Assembly: GCF_000426245.1 (NCBI RefSeq)
Contig: NZ_AUEZ01000026.1
Location: 37,638 to 101,637 of the forward strand
DNA length: 64,000 nucleotides
Direction: 5' to 3'
Source: Bradyrhizobium sp. Ai1a-2
GTDB lineage: Bacteria; Pseudomonadota; Alphaproteobacteria; Rhizobiales; Xanthobacteraceae
The notes beneath the pieces are model-generated. The model searched no databases. It worked only from the letters and a program-made list of their open reading frames with translations, and had not been told where the DNA came from. Below are positions 37,104-49,069 of this stretch, piece after piece (position 1 is the first letter of the stretch; each line of letters opens with the position of its first letter). A program made the translations under genes and the position numbers.

Positions 37104-38369
37104 TCAGAGGTCCAGCACCAGCCGCGCCGGATCTTCCAGGCTTTCCTTGACGCGGACCAGGAAGGTCACGGCTTCCTTGCCGTCGATCACGCGGTGATCG
37201 TAGGACAGCGCCAGATACATCATCGGACGGATCTCGACCTTGCCTCCGACCACCACCGGGCGGTCCTGGATCTTGTGCATGCCGAGAATGCCGGACTGCG
37301 GCGCGTTCAGGATCGGCGTCGACATCAGCGAGCCATAGATGCCGCCATTGGTGATGGTGAAGGTGCCGCCCTGCATCTCCTCGATCTTGAGCTGGCCGTC
37401 ACGCGCCCTGCGGCCGAAATCGGCGATCGATTTCTCGATCTCCGCGATCGACTTGTAGTCGCAGTCGCGCACGACGGGCACGACCAGGCCCTTGTCGGTG
37501 CCGACGGCGATGCCGACATGGTAGTAATTCTTGTAGATCAGGTCGGTGCCGTCGATCTCGGCGTTCGCGGCCGGGATCTCCTTCAATGCCTGCACGCAGG
37601 CCTTGGTGAAGAAGCCCATGAAGCCCAGCTTGACGCCGTGCTTCTTCTCGAACACGTCCTTGTACTGGGCGCGCAGCGCCATGATGTGGCTCATGTCGAC
37701 CTCGTTGAAGGTCGTCAGCATCGCCGCCGTGTTCTGCACATCCTTCAGCCGCCGCGCGATGGTCTGGCGCAGCCGCGTCATCTTCACGCGCTCTTCGCGC
37801 GCGGCATCATCCGCCGGTGACGGCGCACGCACCTGCACGGAGGCCGCTGGCTGATTGACCGGCGTCGGCGCGGAAGCCGCCCGCTCGATCGCCGCCAGCA
37901 TATCGCCCTTGGTGACGCGGCCATCCTTTCCGGAGCCCGGCACGGTGGTGGCGTCGATCCCGCTTTCAACCGAGAGCTTGCGCACCGATGGCGCCAGCGG
38001 CGTATCGGCAGGGAGTGTCTTCGGCGCTGATGGCGCAGGTGCAGGTGCCGGCGCGGCGGCAGCCGGAGGCGGCGGCGCAGCCGCGGGCTTGGCCGGTGCC
38101 GGTGCAGCGGCCGGCTTGGCCGCAACGCCTGCGGCGCCATCATTGATCTGGCCGAGCAGCGCACCGACCGCGACGGTCTCGCCGTCCTTGGCGATGATCT
38201 CGCCCAGCGTGCCAGCGGAAGGCGCCGGCACCTCGATCGTGACCTTGTCGGTCTCGAGCTCGACCAAGGGTTCGTCGACGGCAACGGCATCGCCGGCCTT
38301 CTTGAACCAGCGGCCGATGGTGGCCTCGGTCACGGATTCGCCTAGCGTCGGAACGCGGATTTCAGTCAT
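37104..38369 (-). CDS. sucB: 2-oxoglutarate dehydrogenase E2, dihydrolipoyl succinyltransferase
   Basis: A 421-residue core of the 2-oxoglutarate dehydrogenase complex. It has a lipoyl domain with Lys42 in ELETDKVTIEVPAP, an Ala/Pro-rich flexible linker (about 85-125), an E3/E1-binding domain (APSVRKLSVESGIDATTVPG, then GKDGRVTKGDML), and a catalytic domain ending with SYDHRVIDGKEAVTFL. The ATG at 38369 (MTEIRVPTLGES) is the family start; the upstream open frame is spurious. It follows sucA after 176 bases that contain a stem-loop. Confidence 0.97.
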   Translation of the reverse strand: MTEIRVPTLGESVTEATIGRWFKKAGDAVAVDEPLVELETDKVTIEVPAPSAGTLGEIIAKDGETVAVGALLGQINDGAAGVAAKPAAAPAPAKPAAAPPPPAAAAPAPAPAPSAPKTLPADTPLAPSVRKLSVESGIDATTVPGSGKDGRVTKGDMLAAIERAASAPTPVNQPAASVQVRAPSPADDAAREERVKMTRLRQTIARRLKDVQNTAAMLTTFNEVDMSHIMALRAQYKDVFEKKHGVKLGFMGFFTKACVQALKEIPAANAEIDGTDLIYKNYYHVGIAVGTDKGLVVPVVRDCDYKSIAEIEKSIADFGRRARDGQLKIEEMQGGTFTITNGGIYGSLMSTPILNAPQSGILGMHKIQDRPVVVGGKVEIRPMMYLALSYDHRVIDGKEAVTFLVRVKESLEDPARLVLDL

Positions 38370-38510
38370 GGGTCTCGTTTCCTTAAAACAACCTGTGCGG
38401 TCATAAACTCTGGTGGCCATCCTCCGCCTTGTGCGCGATTGCGCACCGGGGCTGAGGATCCAGTGGCCCCGCAGCGGCTGCAATCAAGCACCGGCGGCGC
38501 TGGTTACTGG

Positions 38511-38532
38511 ATGCCCCGCTTTCGCGGGGCAT
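38511..38532. repeat. Stem-loop between sucA and sucB
   Basis: ATGCCCCGC (38511-38519) and GCGGGGCAT (38524-38532) are perfect arms with a 4-base loop. It lies just downstream of the sucA stop on the minus strand. It may partly terminate or stabilise the sucA mRNA end. Confidence 0.6.
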
Positions 38533-38545
38533 GACGGATTGAATG

Positions 38546-41503
<2,958 letters not shown>

Positions 41504-41638
41504 GATAGCGTCCTGGTGATTTTCGGTTCGCGCGCAAGCGATGGCGCAAGCAGCCGGCCCGGAAGGCCGGCTGGCTGAGATAGGATGGTTTACCCTATCT
41601 AATCCTAAACTTCGCGCCGAAAAGAACCAAGGACTGAA

Positions 41639-42523
41639 TCAGGACTTCAATTTTGCAGCAAGGGTATGCCCGAGCCGTGCAGGCGATGGAGAAACGGTAA
41701 TTCCGGCCGATTCCATGGCGGCCGTCTTGGAACCGGCGTCGCCCTTGCCACCGGAGATGATCGCACCCGCATGACCCATGCGGCGGCCGGGAGGGGCCGT
41801 GACGCCGGCGATGAAGCCGACCATCGGCTTCTTGCGGCCCCGCTTGGCCTCGTCCTTGATGAACTGGGCGGCATCCTCTTCGGCCGAGCCGCCGATCTCG
41901 CCGATCATGATGATCGACTTGGTCGCCTCGTCCTTCAGGAACATTTCCAGTACATCGATGAACTCGGTGCCCTTGACCGGGTCGCCGCCGATGCCGACGG
42001 CCGTGGTCTGGCCGAGTCCCTCCTGCGAGGTCTGGAACACGGCCTCGTAGGTCAACGTGCCCGAGCGCGAAACGATCCCGACGCTGCCGGGCCGGAAGAT
42101 ATTGGCCGGCATGATGCCGATCTTGCATTCGCCGGCGGTCATGACGCCCGGGCAGTTCGGCCCGATCAGCCGCGACTTCGATCCCGACAGCGAGCGCTTG
42201 ACGCGCACCATGTCCAGCACCGGGATGCCTTCGGTGATGCAGACGATCAGCGGGATTTCCGCATCGATCGCCTCGCAGATCGCGTCCGCCGCGCCCGGCG
42301 GCGGCACATAGATCACCGACGCATCCGCGCCGGTCTTCTCGCGCGCCTCGCGCACCGTGTCGAACACCGGCAGGCCCAAATGGGTCGAGCCGCCTTTGCC
42401 GGGCGAGGTGCCGCCGACCATCTTGGTCCCGTATGCGATCGCCGCTTCCGAATGGAAGGTGCCGTTCTTGCCGGTGAAACCCTGGCAGATGACCTTGGTG
42501 TTCTTGTCGATCAGGATGGACAT
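41639..42523 (-). CDS. sucD: Succinyl-CoA synthetase alpha subunit SucD
   Basis: A 294-residue subunit that binds CoA and carries the phosphohistidine. It has the CoA-site ICQGFTGKNGTFHSEAAIAYG near the N-terminus, IGPNCPGVMTAGECKIGIMP, and the active-site His in GHAGAIISGGKGDA (about residue 247). It makes succinate and a nucleoside triphosphate with SucC. Unusually, a DUF1579 gene and a family D repeat separate it from sucC. Confidence 0.97.
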   Translation of the reverse strand: MSILIDKNTKVICQGFTGKNGTFHSEAAIAYGTKMVGGTSPGKGGSTHLGLPVFDTVREAREKTGADASVIYVPPPGAADAICEAIDAEIPLIVCITEGIPVLDMVRVKRSLSGSKSRLIGPNCPGVMTAGECKIGIMPANIFRPGSVGIVSRSGTLTYEAVFQTSQEGLGQTTAVGIGGDPVKGTEFIDVLEMFLKDEATKSIIMIGEIGGSAEEDAAQFIKDEAKRGRKKPMVGFIAGVTAPPGRRMGHAGAIISGGKGDAGSKTAAMESAGITVSPSPARLGHTLAAKLKS

Positions 42524-42567
42524 GTCTTCAGATGCTTTCGCGAAACGCCGGTGACAGGTTTACTTGT

Positions 42568-42617
42568 GAGCATGATCCTCGTGGAAAACCGGCACCCCTG
42601 TTTTCCGGATCATGCTT
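42568..42617. repeat. Inverted repeat, family D
   Basis: GAGCATGATCC at the left faces GGATCATGCT at the right, with GGAAAACCGG facing CCTGTTTTCC inside. It overlaps the last bases of the DUF1579 stop codon on the minus strand and separates that gene from sucD. Confidence 0.75.
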
Positions 42618-43095
42618 AGTGGACACGCCGATACACGCCGGTGAGCACGTCGGCCCATCCTTCCGCGTCGGGCGAGAACTGGATCTTCATGGTGTAGCTG
42701 TTGTCGTCGACGACCTCGTAGAGGTGACGCGCATTGCCGCGCAGCGAGCCGCGTACCAGCGTCAGGGTCTTGCCGACCCAGCTTCCGGACGCCGGCGACG
42801 GCGGATAGTAGCCGAGCGAATCGTGCCAGAACAATTTGTAGAGCCGGTCGTCGCGGTCGTAGGTGAACAGGGCATGGGTGGCGAATATCTCCGTGCCGTC
42901 GCGCATCTGCCGCGAGTCCTGGATCAGGTAGAAGCCGTTGAGATCGATGCGCGCCACCACGTGCGAGGTGGCTGGACCGCCCGGGTTCCAGCGCGACGGA
43001 TAGACCACCTCCTCGCCGGCCCATTCACCCGCAAATACTCCGAGCTTCTTGTGCTCCGGAAGCGGTGACGGTGCGGCAAGATGGTCCTGCGCCAT
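42616..43095 (-). CDS. DUF1579-like protein within the suc operon
   Basis: A 159-residue soluble protein with the layout of the DUF1579/lipocalin-like group: an early LGVFAGEWAGEEVVYPSRW, a series of short beta strands (DLNGFYLIQDSRQM, IFATHALFTYDRDDRLYKLFW) and a closing YTMKIQFSPDAEGWADVL. No catalytic motif or signal peptide is visible. It starts two bases after the sucC stop, so it must be cotranslated with sucC. Its stop codon is within a family D repeat. Function is unknown. A ligand-binding beta-barrel tied to TCA flux is possible but unsupported. Confidence 0.8.
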   Translation of the reverse strand: MAQDHLAAPSPLPEHKKLGVFAGEWAGEEVVYPSRWNPGGPATSHVVARIDLNGFYLIQDSRQMRDGTEIFATHALFTYDRDDRLYKLFWHDSLGYYPPSPASGSWVGKTLTLVRGSLRGNARHLYEVVDDNSYTMKIQFSPDAEGWADVLTGVYRRVH

Positions 43096-43097
43096 TG

Positions 43098-44294
<1,197 letters not shown>

Positions 44295-44389
44295 CGGGAC
44301 GCTCCCCAAAACCTTGTACGGCGAGTTCTACAGTTCACCTTGGTAGTTGGCATACCACATACCAAGAGAACTGCAACCTGGAAAATGCT

Positions 44390-44411
44390 TTCGGCCCCGA
44401 TCGGGGCCGAA
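44390..44411 (-). terminator. Perfect hairpin between mdh and sucC
   Basis: TTCGGCCCCGA (44390-44400) and TCGGGGCCGAA (44401-44411) form an uninterrupted palindrome 12 bases after the mdh stop. The downstream minus-strand sequence AGCATTTTCC gives only a weak U-run, so partial termination or mRNA end protection is likely. Confidence 0.6.
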
Positions 44412-44423
44412 GACTGAACGAAA

Positions 44424-45392
44424 TCAATGACCGAGCAGATCGGGCGCGATCTTCTTGCAGGCGTCGACCAGACCCTGCACCGCGCCGACCGACTTGTCGA
44501 AGGCCTCGCGGTCCTTGCCGGCCAGTTCGATCTCGACCACGCGCTCGACGCCCTTGGAGCCGATCACCACGGGCACGCCGACATACATGTCCTTCACGCC
44601 GTATTCCCCGTTGAGGTAGGCGGCGCAGGGCAGCACGCGCTTCTTGTCCTTCAGATAGCTCTCGGCCATCGCGATCGCGGACGCCGCCGGCGCGTAGAAG
44701 GCCGAGCCGGTCTTTAGGAGGTTGACGATCTCGGCGCCGCCATTGCGGGTCCGGTCGACGATCTCGTCGATGCGCGCCTGCGAGGTCCAGCCCATCTTGA
44801 CCAGATCGGGCAGAGGGATGCCGGCGACGGTCGAGTAGCGCGTCAGCGGCACCATGGTGTCGCCATGACCGCCAAGCACGAAGGCGGTGACGTCCTCGAC
44901 CGAGACGTTGAACTCATCGGCGAGGAAATAGCGGAAGCGCGCGGAATCGAGCACGCCGGCCATGCCGACGACCTTCTTGCTCGGCATGCCGGAGGCCTTC
45001 TGCAGCGCCCAGACCATGGCGTCGAGCGGGTTGGTGATGCAGATGACGAAGGCATCGGGGGCATACTTCTTGATGCCCGCACCGACCTGCTCCATCACTT
45101 TCAGATTGATGCTCAACAGATCATCGCGGCTCATGCCGGGCTTGCGCGGCACGCCGGCGGTGACGATGCAGACTTTGGCGCCATCGAGCGCCTCGTAGGA
45201 ATTGGCGCCGACCAGACTGGAATCGAAGCCGTCGACCGGCGAGGACTGCGCGATATCAAGCGCCTTGCCCTGCGGCACGCCCTCGGCGATGTCGAACAGC
45301 ACGACGTCGCCAAGCTCTTTCAGGCCGATCATGTGAGCCAGCGTTCCGCCGATCTGGCCGGAGCCAATCAAAGCAATCTTGTCGCGCGCCAT
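44424..45392 (-). CDS. mdh: Malate dehydrogenase
   Basis: A 322-residue NAD-dependent malate dehydrogenase of the LDH-like group. NAD motif GSGQIGGTLAHMIGLKELGD at the N-terminus; substrate-binding Arg in GVPRKPGMSRDDLL; CITNPLDAMVW; catalytic His in LGGHGDTMVPLTRYS (about residue 176). The ATG at 45392 (MARDKIALIG) is the family start; the longer open frame is not. It is the first TCA gene of the mdh-sucCD-sucAB-lpdA array and follows zapE on the same strand. Confidence 0.97.
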   Translation of the reverse strand: MARDKIALIGSGQIGGTLAHMIGLKELGDVVLFDIAEGVPQGKALDIAQSSPVDGFDSSLVGANSYEALDGAKVCIVTAGVPRKPGMSRDDLLSINLKVMEQVGAGIKKYAPDAFVICITNPLDAMVWALQKASGMPSKKVVGMAGVLDSARFRYFLADEFNVSVEDVTAFVLGGHGDTMVPLTRYSTVAGIPLPDLVKMGWTSQARIDEIVDRTRNGGAEIVNLLKTGSAFYAPAASAIAMAESYLKDKKRVLPCAAYLNGEYGVKDMYVGVPVVIGSKGVERVVEIELAGKDREAFDKSVGAVQGLVDACKKIAPDLLGH

Positions 45393-45602
45393 GGGAAATC
45401 TGTCCTTTGAGCACAAAGAGGAGGATGGATAGCAGACTGGCTCGCTGGTTATCCCTTTCGAATGATCCATTCAAGTCGCGGCCATGCCCATTTGTCGGGC
45501 CGGCTCCGCATCCTGATCAGAGGCATACCAGCACGACTGTCGTTCCAGGCCGTCGCCACCCCGGTCGCGCGAACGCGCGCCCCGGAATGAGTGCGTGGGA
45601 CT

Positions 45603-46790
45603 CTACGTTTCGACCAGCCCCGTGCTCGAGCCGCTGGCGGTGGAATCCTTTCGCTTCCCGTGTGGAAGCGCCAGATAGGAGGCGGAGCTCATTTCGATCA
45701 GGCGCGAGGACGTGCGCTTGAATTCATTGGCCTCGACACCCTCGGTCGCAAGGTAAAGCGACACCGGGTTCGCTTGGGCGGAGGCCATCAGCTTCACGGC
45801 ATTGTCATAGAGCGTATCGATCAGCGAGATGAAGCGCTTGGCGGCGTTCCGATCGGCCAGATCCATCACCGGGATCCGATCGATCAGAATGGTGTGATAA
45901 TCGTGCGCGAGCCTCAGATAGTCGGAGGCCGCCAGCGGCTCCTCGCAAATCTCGGCAAAACTGAACCGCGCGACGCCGTGCGACGAGCAGGGCACGTGCA
46001 GGATGCGTCCCTTGATCGGAATTTCGCGCGGCTTGCAGGGCGCTTTGCCGGTCATCCTGGCCCAGGCCGTATTCAGCGCGGCCTCCGCCTCCTCATCGAC
46101 GGGCACCAGCCACATCTTCGCGCCGGCTAGTTTTTCCAGGCGGAAATCGGTGCGCGCATCGAGCTGCAGCACATCCATATGGTCGGAGATCTGCGCGATG
46201 AAGGGCAGAAACAGCGCGCGGTTGAGCCCGCCTTTGTAGAGATCTTCCGGCGCGACGTTGGAGGTCGCGACCACGACGGTGCCGAGTTCGAACAGTTTGG
46301 CGAACAGCCGCCCCAGGATCATCGCATCCGCAATGTCGGTGACGTGGAATTCGTCGAAGCAGAGCAGCCAGGCTTCATCGAAGATCGCCTGCGCGGTCAG
46401 CGCGATCACGTCGGTATCGCCGATCTCGCCGCGCGCGATCTGCTGCCGATAGCCGAAAATTCGCTCATGCGCTTCCGCCATGAACTCGTGAAAATGGGCA
46501 CGGCGCTTGTGCTCGATCGGACACTGCTGGAAGAACAGGTCCATCAGCATGGTCTTGCCGCGGCCGACCTCGCCATGGACATAGAGCCCACGCGGTGGTT
46601 CGTTCTTGTCGCCGCCGAACAGCCGGCCGAGCAGGCCCTGCTTGCGCGAGGGCTTGTAGCTTGCAAGACGGTCCTCGAGCGCGCCGAAGGCGTCGGCGAC
46701 GCGGGCCTGTTCCGGATCGGCTTCGATTGCCCCGGAATCAACGAGAGCCTGATAATGCGCGCGGAAGGAACTCGGCGAGGTGGAGAGCAT
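45603..46790 (-). CDS. zapE: AFG1-family ATPase ZapE
   Basis: A 395-residue P-loop ATPase. In E. coli, ZapE acts at the Z ring under stress; mitochondrial AFG1 handles respiratory-chain subunits. It has Walker A GEVGRGKTMLMD (about residues 72-83), Walker B LLCFDEFHVTDIADAMILGRL, ATSNVAPEDLYKGGLNR, and a C-terminal HDYHTILIDRIPVMD. These are the diagnostic motifs. It lies upstream of mdh with about 210 bases between, and may have a separate promoter. Confidence 0.93.
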   Translation of the reverse strand: MLSTSPSSFRAHYQALVDSGAIEADPEQARVADAFGALEDRLASYKPSRKQGLLGRLFGGDKNEPPRGLYVHGEVGRGKTMLMDLFFQQCPIEHKRRAHFHEFMAEAHERIFGYRQQIARGEIGDTDVIALTAQAIFDEAWLLCFDEFHVTDIADAMILGRLFAKLFELGTVVVATSNVAPEDLYKGGLNRALFLPFIAQISDHMDVLQLDARTDFRLEKLAGAKMWLVPVDEEAEAALNTAWARMTGKAPCKPREIPIKGRILHVPCSSHGVARFSFAEICEEPLAASDYLRLAHDYHTILIDRIPVMDLADRNAAKRFISLIDTLYDNAVKLMASAQANPVSLYLATEGVEANEFKRTSSRLIEMSSASYLALPHGKRKDSTASGSSTGLVET

Positions 46791-46937
46791 GCCCTCTTAC
46801 GGCCCTATGGGACAGAAAATTGCAAGCCGTGAATGGGGCCGGGGCTATGACAAATTCTAACGGCGGTCATGCCCCGGTGATTGGCCCCGGGGCGTCCCCA
46901 TGTCGCCATCGCCGCCCTGACCTGAAGCGGGAGGCGT

Positions 46938-47474
46938 TCACGCGCTCAGCGCGTATGAATCCTCGATCACATACGGTCCGCCGCCGGTCGAGGCGCGCGA
47001 GGAGAACAGCACGAAGCGCGACGCCAGGAAGGTGCGGCTCGGGAAGTAGCCGCGCACCGAGAGATAATCGGCAACGTCCCGACTCGAAGCGTCATGCAAC
47101 CGCGCCAGCGTGACATGCGGTGTGAACTTGCGCCCTTCCGGATCGAGTCCGATACGCTGCATCAACCGCTCAAGCTCGGCCTGCAGCTCGATCAGCGGCT
47201 TGCTCGGCTCGACAGAGGCAACCACCGCACGCGGCTTGCGTCCGCCGAAGCTCGATAGCCCCTGCAGCTTGACCTCGAACGGCTTGCGGTTGATCCGCAG
47301 CAGCATCGACGCGATATCGTTGGCGTAGGCGCCGTCGATATCGCCGATGAAGCGCAAGGTGACGTGGTAATTTTCGGGATCGATCCAGCGTGCGCCGGGT
47401 AGGCCGCCACGCAAGCCGGAAAGGGTCTGGCCGATCTCGGCCGGGATTTCCAGTCCAGTGAACAGACGCGGCAT
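46938..47474 (-). CDS. thpR: RNA 2',3'-cyclic phosphodiesterase ThpR
   Basis: A 178-residue 2H phosphoesterase that opens 2',3'-cyclic phosphates on RNA. Both HxT motifs are present: HVTLRF at His37 and HVTLAR at His120. PRLFTGLEIPAEI at the N-terminus and PSRTFLASRFVLFSS near the end are family-like. The ATG at 47474 is chosen over an upstream extension without similarity. It appears monocistronic. Confidence 0.92.
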   Translation of the reverse strand: MPRLFTGLEIPAEIGQTLSGLRGGLPGARWIDPENYHVTLRFIGDIDGAYANDIASMLLRINRKPFEVKLQGLSSFGGRKPRAVVASVEPSKPLIELQAELERLMQRIGLDPEGRKFTPHVTLARLHDASSRDVADYLSVRGYFPSRTFLASRFVLFSSRASTGGGPYVIEDSYALSA

Positions 47475-47649
47475 CGCAAGATCCTCGATGCGGTAGCGTG
47501 AGCTCGAAGAGCCCTCGCTGAGAATAGCCCGGCAGCGAATCACCGGTGATTATTTCTAGCCGACTTATATGACTCTGCGAAGCACGCGACATTAACAGCT
47601 CGTAAACCTACGGAAAAACCGCAAGCCAGGCTTGTCCACTGCCTGTTTT

Positions 47650-48354
47650 TCAACTCCGCTGCCCGGAGATCGTGCCAACGAATGCCTCCACGGTGGGCAG
47701 GATATTTTTCACGATGATGTCGATGCCGTCGGCGGTGGGGTGCATGCCGTCGGCCTGGTTGAGCTTGGCGTCCGCCGCGACACCGTCAAGAAAGAACGGG
47801 TAGAGCGGCACACCGAAGGATTTCGAAAGCTCGGGATAGATCGCATTGAAGCGCGCCGCGTAGTCGGTGCCGTAGTTGGGGGGCGCAACCATGCCGCAGA
47901 TGAGCACCGCCACTCCGCGCGCCTTCAGCCGCGACAGAATGTCGGTGAGAGCTGCACGGGTCACCGCCGGATCGACGCCGCGCAGCGCGTCGTTGGCGCC
48001 GAGTTCGAGGATGACGGCATCGGTTCCCTCGGGCACCGACCAGTCGAGCCGCTCGCGGCCGCCGGAGGCGGTGTCGCCGGACACCCCGGCGTTGATCATA
48101 TCGACCTTTATCCCTTTGGCTTCCAAGGCTTTTTGCAGTTTCGCGGGGAACGAGGCGTTGGCCGGAAGGCCAAGTCCGGCGCTCAAGGAGTCGCCCACCA
48201 CCACCATCTTGACCGGTTTGGCCGCTCCTGCCGATGGCCCCTGCGCATAGGCGGTGGCTGCTGTCATCAAGGTCACAATCAACAAAAGTATGTGCACGAA
48301 TGTCGCAATCCGGCCCTCGACCCGTGCGGCGGAAGTGCCATATGACCGAGCCAT
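47650..48354 (-). CDS. tesA: Arylesterase/lysophospholipase TesA-like (SGNH hydrolase)
   Basis: A secreted GDSL hydrolase of 234 residues. The N-terminal hydrophobic signal (FVHILLLIVTLMTAATAYA) precedes the mature domain. Block I VVVGDSLSAGLGL carries the catalytic Ser, block III is LELGANDALRG, and the catalytic Asp and His are in DGMHPTADG. The start is the ATG at 48354; an ATG four codons upstream is also possible. Both overlap the divergently transcribed ABC ATPase gene. The same divergent arrangement of tesA with ybbA-ybbP exists in E. coli. Confidence 0.9.
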   Translation of the reverse strand: MARSYGTSAARVEGRIATFVHILLLIVTLMTAATAYAQGPSAGAAKPVKMVVVGDSLSAGLGLPANASFPAKLQKALEAKGIKVDMINAGVSGDTASGGRERLDWSVPEGTDAVILELGANDALRGVDPAVTRAALTDILSRLKARGVAVLICGMVAPPNYGTDYAARFNAIYPELSKSFGVPLYPFFLDGVAADAKLNQADGMHPTADGIDIIVKNILPTVEAFVGTISGQRS

Positions 48355-49069
48355 GGACAGTCTCATCGAACCCTCTTCGCTTTCCGACGCCGCGTCGGAC
48401 ACCATTTCCATTTCCAACGTCAACCTCTCGCTCGGCTCCGGTGCGGCCCGCGTTCATATCCTGAAAGATATCAGCCTTCGTGTGGCATCGGGGGAAGCGA
48501 TCGGACTGATCGGGCCGTCAGGCTCAGGCAAGTCGACCCTGTTGATGGTGATGGCGGGATTGGAACGTCCTGACAGCGGCGAGGTAGTGGTCAACGGCAC
48601 GCCGTTCAATACGCTGGATGAGGACGCACTGGCGCGTTTCCGCGGCCGCCAGGTCGGCATCGTCTTTCAGTCGTTCCACCTGATCCCTACCATGACGGCG
48701 CTCGAAAATGTCGCGGTGCCGCTCGAACTCGCCGGCAATCCCGACGCAGCCGAACGCGCCGCCACGGAACTGACATCGGTCGGCCTCGGCCACCGGCTGC
48801 ACCACTATCCGACGCAGCTCTCCGGCGGCGAGCAACAGCGCGTGGCGCTCGCGCGTGCGCTGGCGCCCGATCCCGCGATCCTGGTCGCGGACGAGCCGAC
48901 CGGCAACCTCGATGAGACGACCGGAAAGCAGATCGTCGACCTGCTGTTCACCAAACATGCCGAGCGCGGCATGACGCTGGTGCTCGTCACCCACGACTCT
49001 TCCCTGGCGCAACGCTGCGACCGCGTGGTGCGACTGCGCTCGGGACGGATCGACGGACAGTCCGCATGA
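48353..49069 (+). CDS. ABC transporter ATPase, YbbA/LolD type
   Basis: A 238-residue ATPase of the MacB/LolD family. It has Walker A GPSGSGKST, signature LSGGEQQRVALARAL, Walker B ILVADEPTGNLDE and H-loop LVTHDSSLA. The ATG at 48353 (MDSLIEPSS) is overlapped by the tesA start on the other strand: both codons lie in one CCATGG. The downstream gene starts with ATGA overlap at 49066 and encodes the permease. Family members usually extract lipids or drive envelope stress functions and do not import nutrients. Confidence 0.92.
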   Translation: MDSLIEPSSLSDAASDTISISNVNLSLGSGAARVHILKDISLRVASGEAIGLIGPSGSGKSTLLMVMAGLERPDSGEVVVNGTPFNTLDEDALARFRGRQVGIVFQSFHLIPTMTALENVAVPLELAGNPDAAERAATELTSVGLGHRLHHYPTQLSGGEQQRVALARALAPDPAILVADEPTGNLDETTGKQIVDLLFTKHAERGMTLVLVTHDSSLAQRCDRVVRLRSGRIDGQSA

